This document shows, in pieces, positions 17,901 to 25,468 of a stretch of DNA of 64,000 nt. The stretch is from Lutimaribacter_A marinistellae (lineage in GTDB: Bacteria; Pseudomonadota; Alphaproteobacteria; Rhodobacterales; Rhodobacteraceae). Positions within the stretch are counted from its first letter, which is position 1. Every line of letters starts with the position of its first letter. The notes under the pieces are model-generated. The model was not told the DNA's origin. It saw only the letters and a program-made list of their open reading frames with translations, and searched no databases. A program made the translations under genes and the position numbers. The stretch spans positions 28,821 to 92,820 of the forward strand of contig NZ_JBHRXI010000008.1 of NCBI RefSeq assembly GCF_042648365.1, written 5' to 3'.

Positions 17901-20020
17901 CCTCCACCGCTGACATTGCTGTGGCGCGCGTCGGTCGGAATGTAAGCTGACAGATGATTGTTTTCCCCATCACCAATGACCGTGACATTGCCGTTGAAAA
18001 CAAGGTTTTCAATTTCCGAGAACTCGTCGAACTTGGTGCCGTTGAATGTTCTTTGGCCCAGGACCATGTCGAAAACGCTGCCTGAGCTGAAGAACGGCGT
18101 GAAAACCGCCGTGTCGATGCCCGCGCCTCCGATCAATGTGTCAGCGCCACTGGCATCGTCAATCAGCACGTCGTTGCCAAGCCCACCCTCCAATTGGTTG
18201 CCGCGGTCGTTCCCCGTGATCGTGTCGTCATATCCCGAACCTATGACGTGCTCGATTTCAAAGACGGTGTCAGTTTCCAAGGCGACCCCGCCATTGACCG
18301 AGAAGGTCGCGCTGTTCGATCTCAGGTCGATGTTCCAGCCGCGATTGAGCAGGAGGATCGAGCCAGTTGGAGCCGAATAGGCCCAGGTCGCCGTATCGTT
18401 GATTCCGCCATCCGAACCACCGTGGATGTAGTCGTCATCCTCGCCGCCCGAGATCGTGTCATCACCGTCATCGCCCAACAGGCTGTCTTCTCCATCGCCC
18501 CCTAGGATCGAGTCGTGCCACCCCTGGCCGAGAAGCGTATCGTTGCCCAAGCTTCCGATCAGCGTGTCGCCACCGCCCTGACCGATGGCGTAGTCGTCAC
18601 CCCAGCCGGTGTGGATGTAGTCCGCTCCGCTGCCCCCGATGACGCTGTCGTCGTTCTGATTTGCAAAGACGGTGTTGAGCCCGGATCCCGTTTCTATCGT
18701 GTCGTTGCCGTATCCGCCGCGCAACAGGTCGGACCCCGTGCCGCCCTTTATCACATCATCGCCGTCAAGACCCCGGATCGTGTCGTCACCGCCTTGCCCC
18801 AGCAGCGTATCGGCGTCGGGCGTCCCGTCGAGGGTCGTGTCACCAATTCTGGTGGTAATCGTGTTGGTGACCAGTTGGCTGACCGGGCCCGACGCCATGT
18901 CGGTAGCATCGATCGTGTCGCCGCGCGGATCCAGAATGGCCCATGCGATTTCCGTCGAAGCCCCGGTCCGGTCGACCGTTGCAAGAATTCTGCCATCGGC
19001 GGTCACACCGACATAGGGATTCATACCGGGATAATCGAACACCGTTACCTGCGACCCGTCCGACGTGCCGTCGGAGTTGAAGACGCGTCCCTCGATGCGG
19101 CTGTCGCTATCGTCGCGCCAGATAACAAAGAACCCTCCCGTCGGCAGTGCCACGATATCGGCGGTCCGGGTAACGTCGGTACCGGCGACGATGTTGAAAC
19201 CGGCCCCGTTGACACTTGCATCGTCGTTGAAGCGCTGACCGACGATGTCGCCATCATCTTCCCAGATCACGACGAATGTACCGTCCTTCAATGCAGCAAC
19301 TTTCGGATCTGCAAGATCGGGACTGGCGGTGGCAAAGCCGATATTGCTGTGCGATTGGGCGCCGCCGGGGTCCATGACATGCACTTCGATCGACACGTTC
19401 GCCCCGTCGACCTCGGCCGTCGCAGTAACCAGTTCACCCGTCGCCAGAAGAGCGCTGTCATGATCGGCGTCGGGATCGGCGCTGTTCTGGGCCGCGGCGT
19501 AGCTGCTGCCCGGTTGTATCACTCCGGCCGCGCTCAGGGTGGCGGCGCGAACATTGATGTCTGTCCCGCCGTCGTAGCGTTCCCATGACACCAGGCTTTG
19601 CTGGGTCAAGCGGTCATAAACGACCTTGGCATTCTGTAGGTCGGCCGCGGAATTCTCGACGGCAACCTGTTGCGTCGCGATTACCGTCCCGCCCGCCGAT
19701 TGACGTTCCCAGATCACCGCGCTGCGCGGCAGCCCATCCTCGCTGATATAGGCGATGGCAAACTCGTCACCGCCCATGGCCGCGATATCGAAATCCCACT
19801 GGGTCAGTGTTGTCTCGCGCGTATTGATGACAAACGTGTCCCGGACCAGCGTTCCATCGATGTCATAGATACGGCCGACGATATCCGCCCCGACACCTAT
19901 CGTGTCATCGCTGAAGGCCACGAGGATTTGACCATTGGCCAGACCGATCACATGCGGATCAGACTGGCTTCCGGTCAGCGACAGTGTCGTTTGAGCTTTC
20001 CAGACGGTAGGCGTGGGCAT
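14939..20020 (-). CDS. Giant RTX protein with six C-terminal ~115-residue repeats
   Basis: The protein has 1693 residues; the start at 20020 has AAGGGGG upstream. There is no classical signal peptide, as expected for type I secretion. Residues ~1-390 contain several beta-propeller-like repeats (for example GTFVVIWEDDGDIVGQRF and GGFFVIWRDDSDSRIEGRVF). Residues ~392-980 hold blocks of calcium-binding RTX nonapeptides (GGxGxDxUx) interleaved with spacers. Residues ~980-1690 consist of six tandem copies of a beta-rich module with the consensus FGN/YGN-x-FNG-T-S-D-A-D-G near its start and D-P-x-F-x-W-G-V-T-D-L near its end. It should be an extracellular calcium-dependent adhesin or carbohydrate-binding protein. 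It has no visible catalytic motif. A second RTX gene lies just upstream in the same orientation; no ABC exporter is in the window. Confidence 0.85.
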   Translation of the reverse strand: MPTPTVWKAQTTLSLTGSQSDPHVIGLANGQILVAFSDDTIGVGADIVGRIYDIDGTLVRDTFVINTRETTLTQWDFDIAAMGGDEFAIAYISEDGLPRSAVIWERQSAGGTVIATQQVAVENSAADLQNAKVVYDRLTQQSLVSWERYDGGTDINVRAATLSAAGVIQPGSSYAAAQNSADPDADHDSALLATGELVTATAEVDGANVSIEVHVMDPGGAQSHSNIGFATASPDLADPKVAALKDGTFVVIWEDDGDIVGQRFNDDASVNGAGFNIVAGTDVTRTADIVALPTGGFFVIWRDDSDSRIEGRVFNSDGTSDGSQVTVFDYPGMNPYVGVTADGRILATVDRTGASTEIAWAILDPRGDTIDATDMASGPVSQLVTNTITTRIGDTTLDGTPDADTLLGQGGDDTIRGLDGDDVIKGGTGSDLLRGGYGNDTIETGSGLNTVFANQNDDSVIGGSGADYIHTGWGDDYAIGQGGGDTLIGSLGNDTLLGQGWHDSILGGDGEDSLLGDDGDDTISGGEDDDYIHGGSDGGINDTATWAYSAPTGSILLLNRGWNIDLRSNSATFSVNGGVALETDTVFEIEHVIGSGYDDTITGNDRGNQLEGGLGNDVLIDDASGADTLIGGAGIDTAVFTPFFSSGSVFDMVLGQRTFNGTKFDEFSEIENLVFNGNVTVIGDGENNHLSAYIPTDARHSNVSGGGGDDTIDAGAGNDTVSGGSGNDLIIDRLEIGSNSTLSGNGQTDTLDLSEAGTGFTYVSGGPLTGNNSVELDISGFEHIIGTDFADTIEELAGIDTIDAGGGNDTVIGNPASVVDKFDGGDGIDRFELGQTSASYLVKMDTGEFGGFADVLTGFEYVVMSDGDDTVRGVNGQDDSIEGGGGNDSLRGLSGDDYLVGGAGNDTLIGNGGDNTLIGGSGIDTAVFFNPLTSFTFDPETAAAVTLNFSTTSHYVAGDVEFLQFSDRTIERDLFSYALNGLTLERGVTYSNQFGNYLPGSIRHGDNKAVVYFDSNGYDQTISFKGYDIDAVGEIEAMLNGKSLGFLSLGGNGAFADYSLTLSAADMAEGLNAISFHQRIDPAYEWGITDLRLDTIVDAALTRGVIDDGDYGNNFNGTSDADGIVLVSYDGSGPVEQLELTGFDVDFADEVEVRLNGLFRGYLPVTGNGGTGPAVFELDTDDHETGENLVEIIQARNPSFDWGVTDLRVGVDADFRLEPGVLESGEYGNDFNGATATRGLVTGAFQASQSDLILDVSGYDIDTSIEVQVSLDQYETVNNRLIDTNRVLGTLMPTANNAEGASQFGIDARWLIPEENVLRFAQMTDNSFRWGVTDLLLRLTDTRLTVGNTETASFGNGFNGTSDADGMVFATFTGLGADLTLDFDGFDFDLADEVELLLNGRSLGFAGLGPNNGTQGYQFSIDAVDQVTGLNVLTFAQRIDPGFDWGVTNLALALAETPDTALTLGTQETGEYGNDYNGATDPDGRVLMTFHPGSAERLVLDVSGYDADFSGEIAVLVNGVERAILDGGANNGETPFVIGLDDDTLAEGVNTLIFEQRLDPNFRWGVTDILLEEPNAHLGFGGRDDTDYGNGFNGTSEPDGELIFTFDSDDASSFNLEIAAFDVDTASEIEIRLNGDTLGFLEAGANNGISQHELSFNSAQTVDGLNVLSIIQAQDTSFTWGISSIELIFAGAE

Positions 20021-20303
20021 CGTTTACCCCCTTCAATGCAGTTCCGGCCTCACGGAAAGAAAATCATGAAATGCTTCAAAAGCTGAGGCGAAAATATCGG
20101 TTTAGCCTACCACCACACCGCGTTTCGTCAAACCTGGTATGATTTCTGGTCCATTGGCCACCGCCTACAGGTCGCGCGGTTGACAATGGAGCACGTGCGA
20201 TATTGGTCGCCACTCGGCGCTTCAGGCCACAGGGGCGGTGAACCCATGCCCCGAGCCGGAACCGGCCCGGAGCTATTCAGTATCACCGCCATGTGTTCAC
20301 GTA

Positions 20304-22691
20304 TCACGCCAGAAGGTCGAACACCTCGCCGCTTATCTGCAGGTTGATGCTGGACTGTCCTTCGCCATCGACCAGCGCCCACATGATCTGACCTGTGGGG
20401 CGGTAGATCACGAATGCTTCCTGCACGTCATCATCGCCCGAGCGTTCACCATCCGGCGTGGCGGTATGGGCGAGATTGACCTGAAACTGGTCAGCGGTTG
20501 CGGCTTGGCCGAACACCAGAGCGTCACCTTCGGCCGCATCGTAATCCTGCACCCAGTCCGAGCCGTGATCGGCAATGCCGAGATGAAAGAACCGGTCTGC
20601 GCCGTCGCCACCGTTGATGCGGTCATACCCGAAGCCGCCATTGATGAAGTCGTCTCCATCCCCGCCAAAGATAAGGTCGGACAGGCCTCCGCCGGTGATG
20701 ACATCGTTCCCGCTCTGGCCCTGTATCTCGTCAGCGCCAAGGCCGCCATCCAGCGTGTCATTGCCGTCCTGGCCGAAAATCAGGTCGTTGCCGCCACCGC
20801 CGCTTGCCCTGTCATTACCACTGCCGGCGTAGATCACGTCACGAAGATCGCCGGTTTCCGGACCGCCCGTGATGTCGTCATCGCCCGAACCTCCATTGAC
20901 CGTGTCCGCGCCACCTCCGGCGTTCAGTGTGTCGTTGCCAGCCTCGCCCCGCAGGATGCTGCTACCCAAACCGGTTTCGAACAGGTCGTCGGCATCCGTC
21001 CCGGTCAACGTCTGTTCAAATTCATCCAGGAATGTCGTGGCGGCGTCGGTCCGGTTGGCGAAGACGAGGTGTTCGACCTCCATCAACAGATCGCTTCCAT
21101 CCTGCTCTGCCGCTGTACCCGGCCCGCCGGTTACACGCAGACCGGAGCCGTCCGCCGCAAAGGCATAGTCCTGCCAGCGTCCGCTGAAAAACGCCATGTC
21201 ATCGCCCGGCCCACCGGTAAGCATGTCGTCCCCGGACCCGCCGCTGAAGAGGTCGTCGCCGTCGGCTGCAGATACCGTGTCATTCCCCTCTCCGGCAAGG
21301 ATGCGGTCTTGCCCGTCGCTGCCGGAAATCAGGTCATCTCCTGCCAGCGCGTCGACCGCTTCGGGGGCTGAAAGCGTTTCACTGTCGGCGCCCGGCGTTA
21401 GTTCTCTGGGTGTGAAGACCTTGTACGCGGTCAGCGTTGGGCCATCGACTTGCGATTGCCATCCGATCCACAGGTCCCCGTTTTCATTTCCGGAAAAGCC
21501 TATGCTGTTGAACCAGGCGGCGGGACCCTCGAATGGCATCGGGGTACTCTCGGCACGCCCCTCCGAGTCGAAGCTTTGCAGGAACAGGATCGAGTTGTCT
21601 TCGGGGCCGGCGCGGGGTCCCACGATGATCAAACCGTCATCCGGTCTGACCGTCGCCGCGAATTCGTTGACCGGATCTTCGCTGCCGCGCGCGACACCTG
21701 CTTCCTCCGGCGTCGCGCTGTAAATGGTGTCGGTCGAAACCGGAGCGCCTTCGAAGTCGAAAATGCGCCGGATTACCTCAGCGCGGCCGACACCGACGAT
21801 CACCGCAAGCGATCCGTCGTCTGTCACGTCAAGCGCGATCACAGAGGCAGAAAACGGGTTGATCTCCAGCAATTCCATTGGCTGCCCCGCGATACCCCCT
21901 GCCGGTCCGATCTTTTGCATGACAAGGTCGAAGGCGAAGTTGTCGTTCGGAACCACTGCAAAAAGCGCAAAGCCGCCTTCGGGCAATGGCAGGATTCCGG
22001 TGAGGCCCTCGACCCGTTCAGCGCCGTCAAAAACCGGAATCGCGGGACCCGGATATCCCCCGGGACCGATAATGTGGATCAAAGGTTCTTCGCCCGGCCT
22101 GAACAACAGGCTGCGCCCGTCGCCAAGCGGCGTGATGCCGATACCGGACAGTGAAAACGCGTCTTCCCCGGTCAGTATGGCCGCAACGTTCGCGGCGGTG
22201 CCGTCGGGATTGAAACGCTGAAAATGGGTCTCCTGTCCGCCTTCGCTTGCGGTGACATTCCAGATCGCCAGAAGACCTCCGTCGTCGCGCGCTTGAAGTC
22301 TGATGAAGTTATAGGAATCAAAGTTGCCCTGTAGCGTCGAACGCGGGCCCGGTTGCCCGTCCGGTCCAATCGCCGACACCGCGACGGTCCCGGTATCGCC
22401 GTCTCTCGTATAGATCAGAACAGTGCCGCCCGGAGAGACCAGCAGCCCCGCCTCGACCGAACTGCCGGGAAAACTGAAATCTGTTTCGATCCGCGTTTCC
22501 GAGATCAGTGAACCGTCTGCGCCCATGAGTTTCAGAAGCGGGTAGGGGGACGAATAGTAATCGGAGGGAAAGACAGTCTTGAGAACAAGTAGGCGACCAT
22601 CAGGTAAGACGTGCCTGTCATACGGTTCTCCGGCGGTGCCGGGATATTGCAGGGGGGCAAATTTCTGGTCGAGTAGCAGAAGATCCGACAT
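20304..22691 (-). CDS. RTX calcium-binding secreted protein
   Basis: The protein has 795 residues from the ATG at 22691 (MSDLLLLDQKFAPLQYPG), preceded by GGAG; an upstream in-frame start is less likely. Residues ~1-430 form a propeller-like domain of repeated strand-loop units. Residues ~440-500 and ~545-700 contain RTX repeats (SGSDGQDRILAGEGNDTV and GGLGADEIQGQSGNDVITGG). The last ~180 residues form a distinctive C-terminal module (DRINGGDGADRFFHLGIADH to the end) that recurs almost unchanged in the RTX metalloprotease-like protein at 45673-48585. That module is probably the type I secretion signal region. The catalytic function is unknown. Confidence 0.85.
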   Translation of the reverse strand: MSDLLLLDQKFAPLQYPGTAGEPYDRHVLPDGRLLVLKTVFPSDYYSSPYPLLKLMGADGSLISETRIETDFSFPGSSVEAGLLVSPGGTVLIYTRDGDTGTVAVSAIGPDGQPGPRSTLQGNFDSYNFIRLQARDDGGLLAIWNVTASEGGQETHFQRFNPDGTAANVAAILTGEDAFSLSGIGITPLGDGRSLLFRPGEEPLIHIIGPGGYPGPAIPVFDGAERVEGLTGILPLPEGGFALFAVVPNDNFAFDLVMQKIGPAGGIAGQPMELLEINPFSASVIALDVTDDGSLAVIVGVGRAEVIRRIFDFEGAPVSTDTIYSATPEEAGVARGSEDPVNEFAATVRPDDGLIIVGPRAGPEDNSILFLQSFDSEGRAESTPMPFEGPAAWFNSIGFSGNENGDLWIGWQSQVDGPTLTAYKVFTPRELTPGADSETLSAPEAVDALAGDDLISGSDGQDRILAGEGNDTVSAADGDDLFSGGSGDDMLTGGPGDDMAFFSGRWQDYAFAADGSGLRVTGGPGTAAEQDGSDLLMEVEHLVFANRTDAATTFLDEFEQTLTGTDADDLFETGLGSSILRGEAGNDTLNAGGGADTVNGGSGDDDITGGPETGDLRDVIYAGSGNDRASGGGGNDLIFGQDGNDTLDGGLGADEIQGQSGNDVITGGGLSDLIFGGDGDDFINGGFGYDRINGGDGADRFFHLGIADHGSDWVQDYDAAEGDALVFGQAATADQFQVNLAHTATPDGERSGDDDVQEAFVIYRPTGQIMWALVDGEGQSSINLQISGEVFDLLA

Positions 22692-22706
22692 GCGAGCTCC
22701 AATCAT

Positions 22707-22957
22707 CGGGACAAACTGGCAGGCGAGAAGAAAAGTCGGCTATGTAATATGACATGCATAGAGACTCCCCTTACGTTAGGGAAGCTTCTTGTTCCAACGG
22801 TCTCGTCAGAAGGCCGACTCACAGGCAGCCTTGCAATCGGGTTCTCCCCGGTGGTTCCGATACCTCGCGCTGGATTGGCCGTGATTGTCGGGTCACGACG
22901 GGGCCGCGATCCTGGTCTGATGAACAGTCCGCAGGCCTGAAACAGTCGACCACTACA
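22707..22957. other. Intergenic region between RTX gene and CMD gene
   Basis: This ~250 bp presumably contains the promoter of the RTX gene (minus strand). No gene or conserved structure was recognised; the small open stretch inside it has no family resemblance. Confidence 0.4.
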
Positions 22958-23347
22958 TCAGCCGGCCTCTGTCTCGGCAAGAACCTTCTTGGCAACGCGA
23001 AAACACTCCAAAGCCTGCGGTACGCCGCAATAGATACCGATGACGTGGATGATGGCCCGGATTTCATCCTTGGTTACACCGTTTGTCAGTGCCCCGCGGC
23101 AATGGGTTTCCCATTCCTGCATCTTACCCAAGGCGCCGATCATGGCGAGGTTCATCATCGAGCGTGTCTTCGCATCGATCACGTCATCGCCCCAGCCAAA
23201 ACCCCAGCACCATGCGGTCATCGCTTCTTGAAACGGGCGCGTGAAATCGTCGGCTGCCGCTAGGTTCTTTTCGACATATTCCGCGCCGAGGGTGGCCTTG
23301 CGTTGTTCCAAACCCTTCAGAAACAGGTCGTCGTCAAATGTGCTCAT
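22958..23347 (-). CDS. Carboxymuconolactone decarboxylase (CMD/AhpD-like) family protein
   Basis: This 129-residue protein has the typical single-domain CMD length. The helical core is recognisable: FTRPFQEAMTAWCWGFGWGDDVIDAKTRSMMNLAMIGALGKMQEWETHCRGALTNGV, continuing with the TKDEIRAIIHVIGIYCGVPQAL segment. The AhpD C-x-x-C pair is absent, so a peroxidase role is unlikely; a decarboxylase, lactonase-like or unknown role is possible. It lies 80 bp downstream of the Rieske oxygenase in the same orientation and is likely co-transcribed, which places it in the betaine-type catabolic cluster. Confidence 0.85.
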   Translation of the reverse strand: MSTFDDDLFLKGLEQRKATLGAEYVEKNLAAADDFTRPFQEAMTAWCWGFGWGDDVIDAKTRSMMNLAMIGALGKMQEWETHCRGALTNGVTKDEIRAIIHVIGIYCGVPQALECFRVAKKVLAETEAG

Positions 23348-23427
23348 GTAAAGATTCCCGATTTTCTCCGAGGGACTGATCTTTCTGTAACTTTAGGAGA
23401 TGCCGGTCCTGTCCTGCCGCGTTTCAT

Positions 23428-24513
23428 TCACTCCACCGCCTCGCGCATCCAGCGTTGCAAATGCATGATCGAATGTTCCGAGTTCACGCCACAGACGGGA
23501 TCGACAACCAGCGGTCCGGGCACATAGCCACGGGATTTCAAACCGCGCTGTACCGACTCAACCAGATGTATATCTTCCTCTACCGTTGTTGCGCGGTCTT
23601 GTTGCGCAAGGCGTCGCACGGTCTCGTCGTCGTAGCCGCCGACCGAGTACCAGCCGCGCCAGACGACCACGTGATCTGCATCGATCGCACGCCAGTGATA
23701 GGTGTTCAGAACGTTGCCCGGATAGACCTGAAAACTGAACATCGGCCAAAGAAACCAAGACGAGTACCGATCATTGTTCGGGTGGCCGCTTTCGATGTCA
23801 TAGGTCATCTGACCAAGGTCGTTGCACTCGGTCCTGTGCCGTAGGCAATACCCCTGTGGTTGAATGTCATAGGTTTCAGGGCGGATCACCCCGGTGGAAA
23901 AAGTCGGGTGGTTCAGACTGCAGTGATAGCATTCCGAGTAGTTCTCGACCGAAACCTTCCAGTTGCAATTCTCTGGTATTTCGACCCATTCCAGCGGTTT
24001 GAGATCGGCCCAATGCGGCACGAACTCTTCGATTTCGGCCCGCGCGCCGGGGAACCACTCGTCCATCGGTTTCGCATCGGGGTCCAGGTTGACGAAGATG
24101 AAGCCAAGGAACACCTCGGTCCGCACTTCGGTCAGGCAGATCTTCGAAGCGTCGAAACCCGGAACCGCCTTGGCGTTGGGTGCGGCCCGCAAACCGCCGG
24201 TCAGCTCATAGGTCCATGCGTGATAGGGGCAGACCACCACGCGTGTCGAACCTTCGCCAGTGACGAGTTGATGCGCGCGGTGCTGGCAAACGTTGTAGAA
24301 TGTCCGGATAACGCCGTCGCGCCCCTTGATGCAGAACAGGCTTTCATCGGCCAGTTCGAACGCGAAATAGTCGCCGGGAGCCTGAAGTTGGCTGGCATGT
24401 CCGGCAAATTGCCATGTTCGGGCCAGCAGCCCGGATTTCTCGGAGGCAAAGACCACAGGATCGGTGTAGAAGTGCGCGTCGAGCGAGCGCACCAGCGCGG
24501 TCATTTCGTTCAT
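23428..24513 (-). CDS. Rieske non-haem iron oxygenase, alpha subunit (quaternary-amine demethylase type)
   Basis: This 361-residue protein has a Rieske [2Fe-2S] site at C76-x-H78 and C95-x2-H98 (VCQHRAHQLV and VCPYHAW). The mononuclear iron site NYSECYHCSLNHP gives H197 and H202, with the third ligand expected near residue 320. Its length and sequence style fit the glycine-betaine/carnitine/stachydrine oxygenase branch (GbcA, CntA, Stc2) rather than aromatic-ring dioxygenases with a beta subunit. The ATG overlaps the stop of the RpiR regulator (ATGA). No reductase partner is in the window, so electrons must come from a gene elsewhere. The likely reaction is oxidative N-demethylation of a betaine (inference from the neighbours). 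Confidence 0.85.
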   Translation of the reverse strand: MNEMTALVRSLDAHFYTDPVVFASEKSGLLARTWQFAGHASQLQAPGDYFAFELADESLFCIKGRDGVIRTFYNVCQHRAHQLVTGEGSTRVVVCPYHAWTYELTGGLRAAPNAKAVPGFDASKICLTEVRTEVFLGFIFVNLDPDAKPMDEWFPGARAEIEEFVPHWADLKPLEWVEIPENCNWKVSVENYSECYHCSLNHPTFSTGVIRPETYDIQPQGYCLRHRTECNDLGQMTYDIESGHPNNDRYSSWFLWPMFSFQVYPGNVLNTYHWRAIDADHVVVWRGWYSVGGYDDETVRRLAQQDRATTVEEDIHLVESVQRGLKSRGYVPGPLVVDPVCGVNSEHSIMHLQRWMREAVE

Positions 24514-25406
24514 TCAGGCTCCTCCAGGTAGATGCCCAGCTGGTGGCGGCGGCGGTGGAAGGTTTCGACCCGCTCCACGATTTCGTCCGAGGCAACCGCG
24601 ATGACGAAACTGAGAAGTGTCTCAAGCAGGGCCAGCGTCGAAACCGACGAGGGAAAGAACTGCGGCGTATCGACCGCCGCAAGAAAACCGTGGTGAGCCT
24701 GCCGAATGATCGGGCTGGCCGGACTGTCGGAAATCGCGATAACGGTCAGGCCCTGTTCGCGCGCAATGCGCACTGCCTCCACGACCTCGGAACGGTAGGG
24801 GCGGCATGTCATCGCGATCAGCACGTCGTCCTTTCCTGCCCATGCCAGATCGTCGATCGCCGTAGAGCCGGGGCGCGGAATGGCGTGAAACTGGGTCATA
24901 CCGGTCGATGCGAGATAGGTGAAGTTGCGCGCATTGGCATTGTTCACCCCGACACCAAGCGTGAATACCTGCCGGCTGGACCAGATCGCCTCGGCGGCTG
25001 CTTTTAGCGTTTCGGCGTCGATGCCGGCAAAGGTCTCTTCGACGTTGCGCAGCGCCGCTTCGGCCATGTCGGCATAAAGCCCGCCAAGGTCACCTGACTT
25101 GCGAATCTCCTGCAGCCAACGCGCGCGGTCGGGAAAGCTCACGGCGCCTTGGCGGATCGCCTCGCGGAACGGGGCGCGAAAATCCTCGTACCCTTCAAAG
25201 CCGACCTGGCGCGCCATGCGGACAAACGTATTGGGCTTGACCTTGGCGGCTTCGGCGATCTCGCGCACCGTCGAAACACCGACATCATTCGGATTTTCCA
25301 GCACGTAACGCGCCGCTTTCTGTGCTTCGGGCGTCAGGGCATCCCATTCCTCGGAGAGGCGTTCGAGAACCTGTGATGATACATTTGTTCCATTCATGAT
25401 TGACAT
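24510..25406 (-). CDS. MurR/RpiR-family transcriptional regulator
   Basis: The protein has 298 residues from the ATG at 25406. The N-terminal HTH_6 domain is clear (LTPEAQKAARYVLENPNDVGVSTVREIAEAAKVKPNTFVRMARQVGF, in parts). The C-terminal SIS domain (residues ~125-260; VFTLGVGVNNANARNFTYL and DVLIAMTCRPYRSEVVEAVRIAREQG) normally binds sugar phosphates, but in roseobacters such proteins often sit in amine-catabolic loci. It is divergent from the dehydrogenase gene, with 62 bp between starts, and coupled to the Rieske gene. It is the probable regulator of both arms. Confidence 0.9.
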   Translation of the reverse strand: MSIMNGTNVSSQVLERLSEEWDALTPEAQKAARYVLENPNDVGVSTVREIAEAAKVKPNTFVRMARQVGFEGYEDFRAPFREAIRQGAVSFPDRARWLQEIRKSGDLGGLYADMAEAALRNVEETFAGIDAETLKAAAEAIWSSRQVFTLGVGVNNANARNFTYLASTGMTQFHAIPRPGSTAIDDLAWAGKDDVLIAMTCRPYRSEVVEAVRIAREQGLTVIAISDSPASPIIRQAHHGFLAAVDTPQFFPSSVSTLALLETLLSFVIAVASDEIVERVETFHRRRHQLGIYLEEPE

Positions 25407-25468
25407 TGGTACACACGTCCACTTAGCCTGTCCATCAGTTTTGCGACGTCCGGACAAAGGATACGACC

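Noticed and set aside
16000..19000. Repeated motifs resembling a CRISPR array or DNA satellite
   Set aside because: The periodicity is at protein level (RTX nonapeptides and ~115-aa modules) with diverged DNA; no constant repeat/unique spacer structure exists anywhere in the window.
18515..19588. Long plus-strand open frame (357 aa) opposite the giant RTX gene
   Set aside because: Antisense of RTX repeats; the periodic composition yields long spurious frames.
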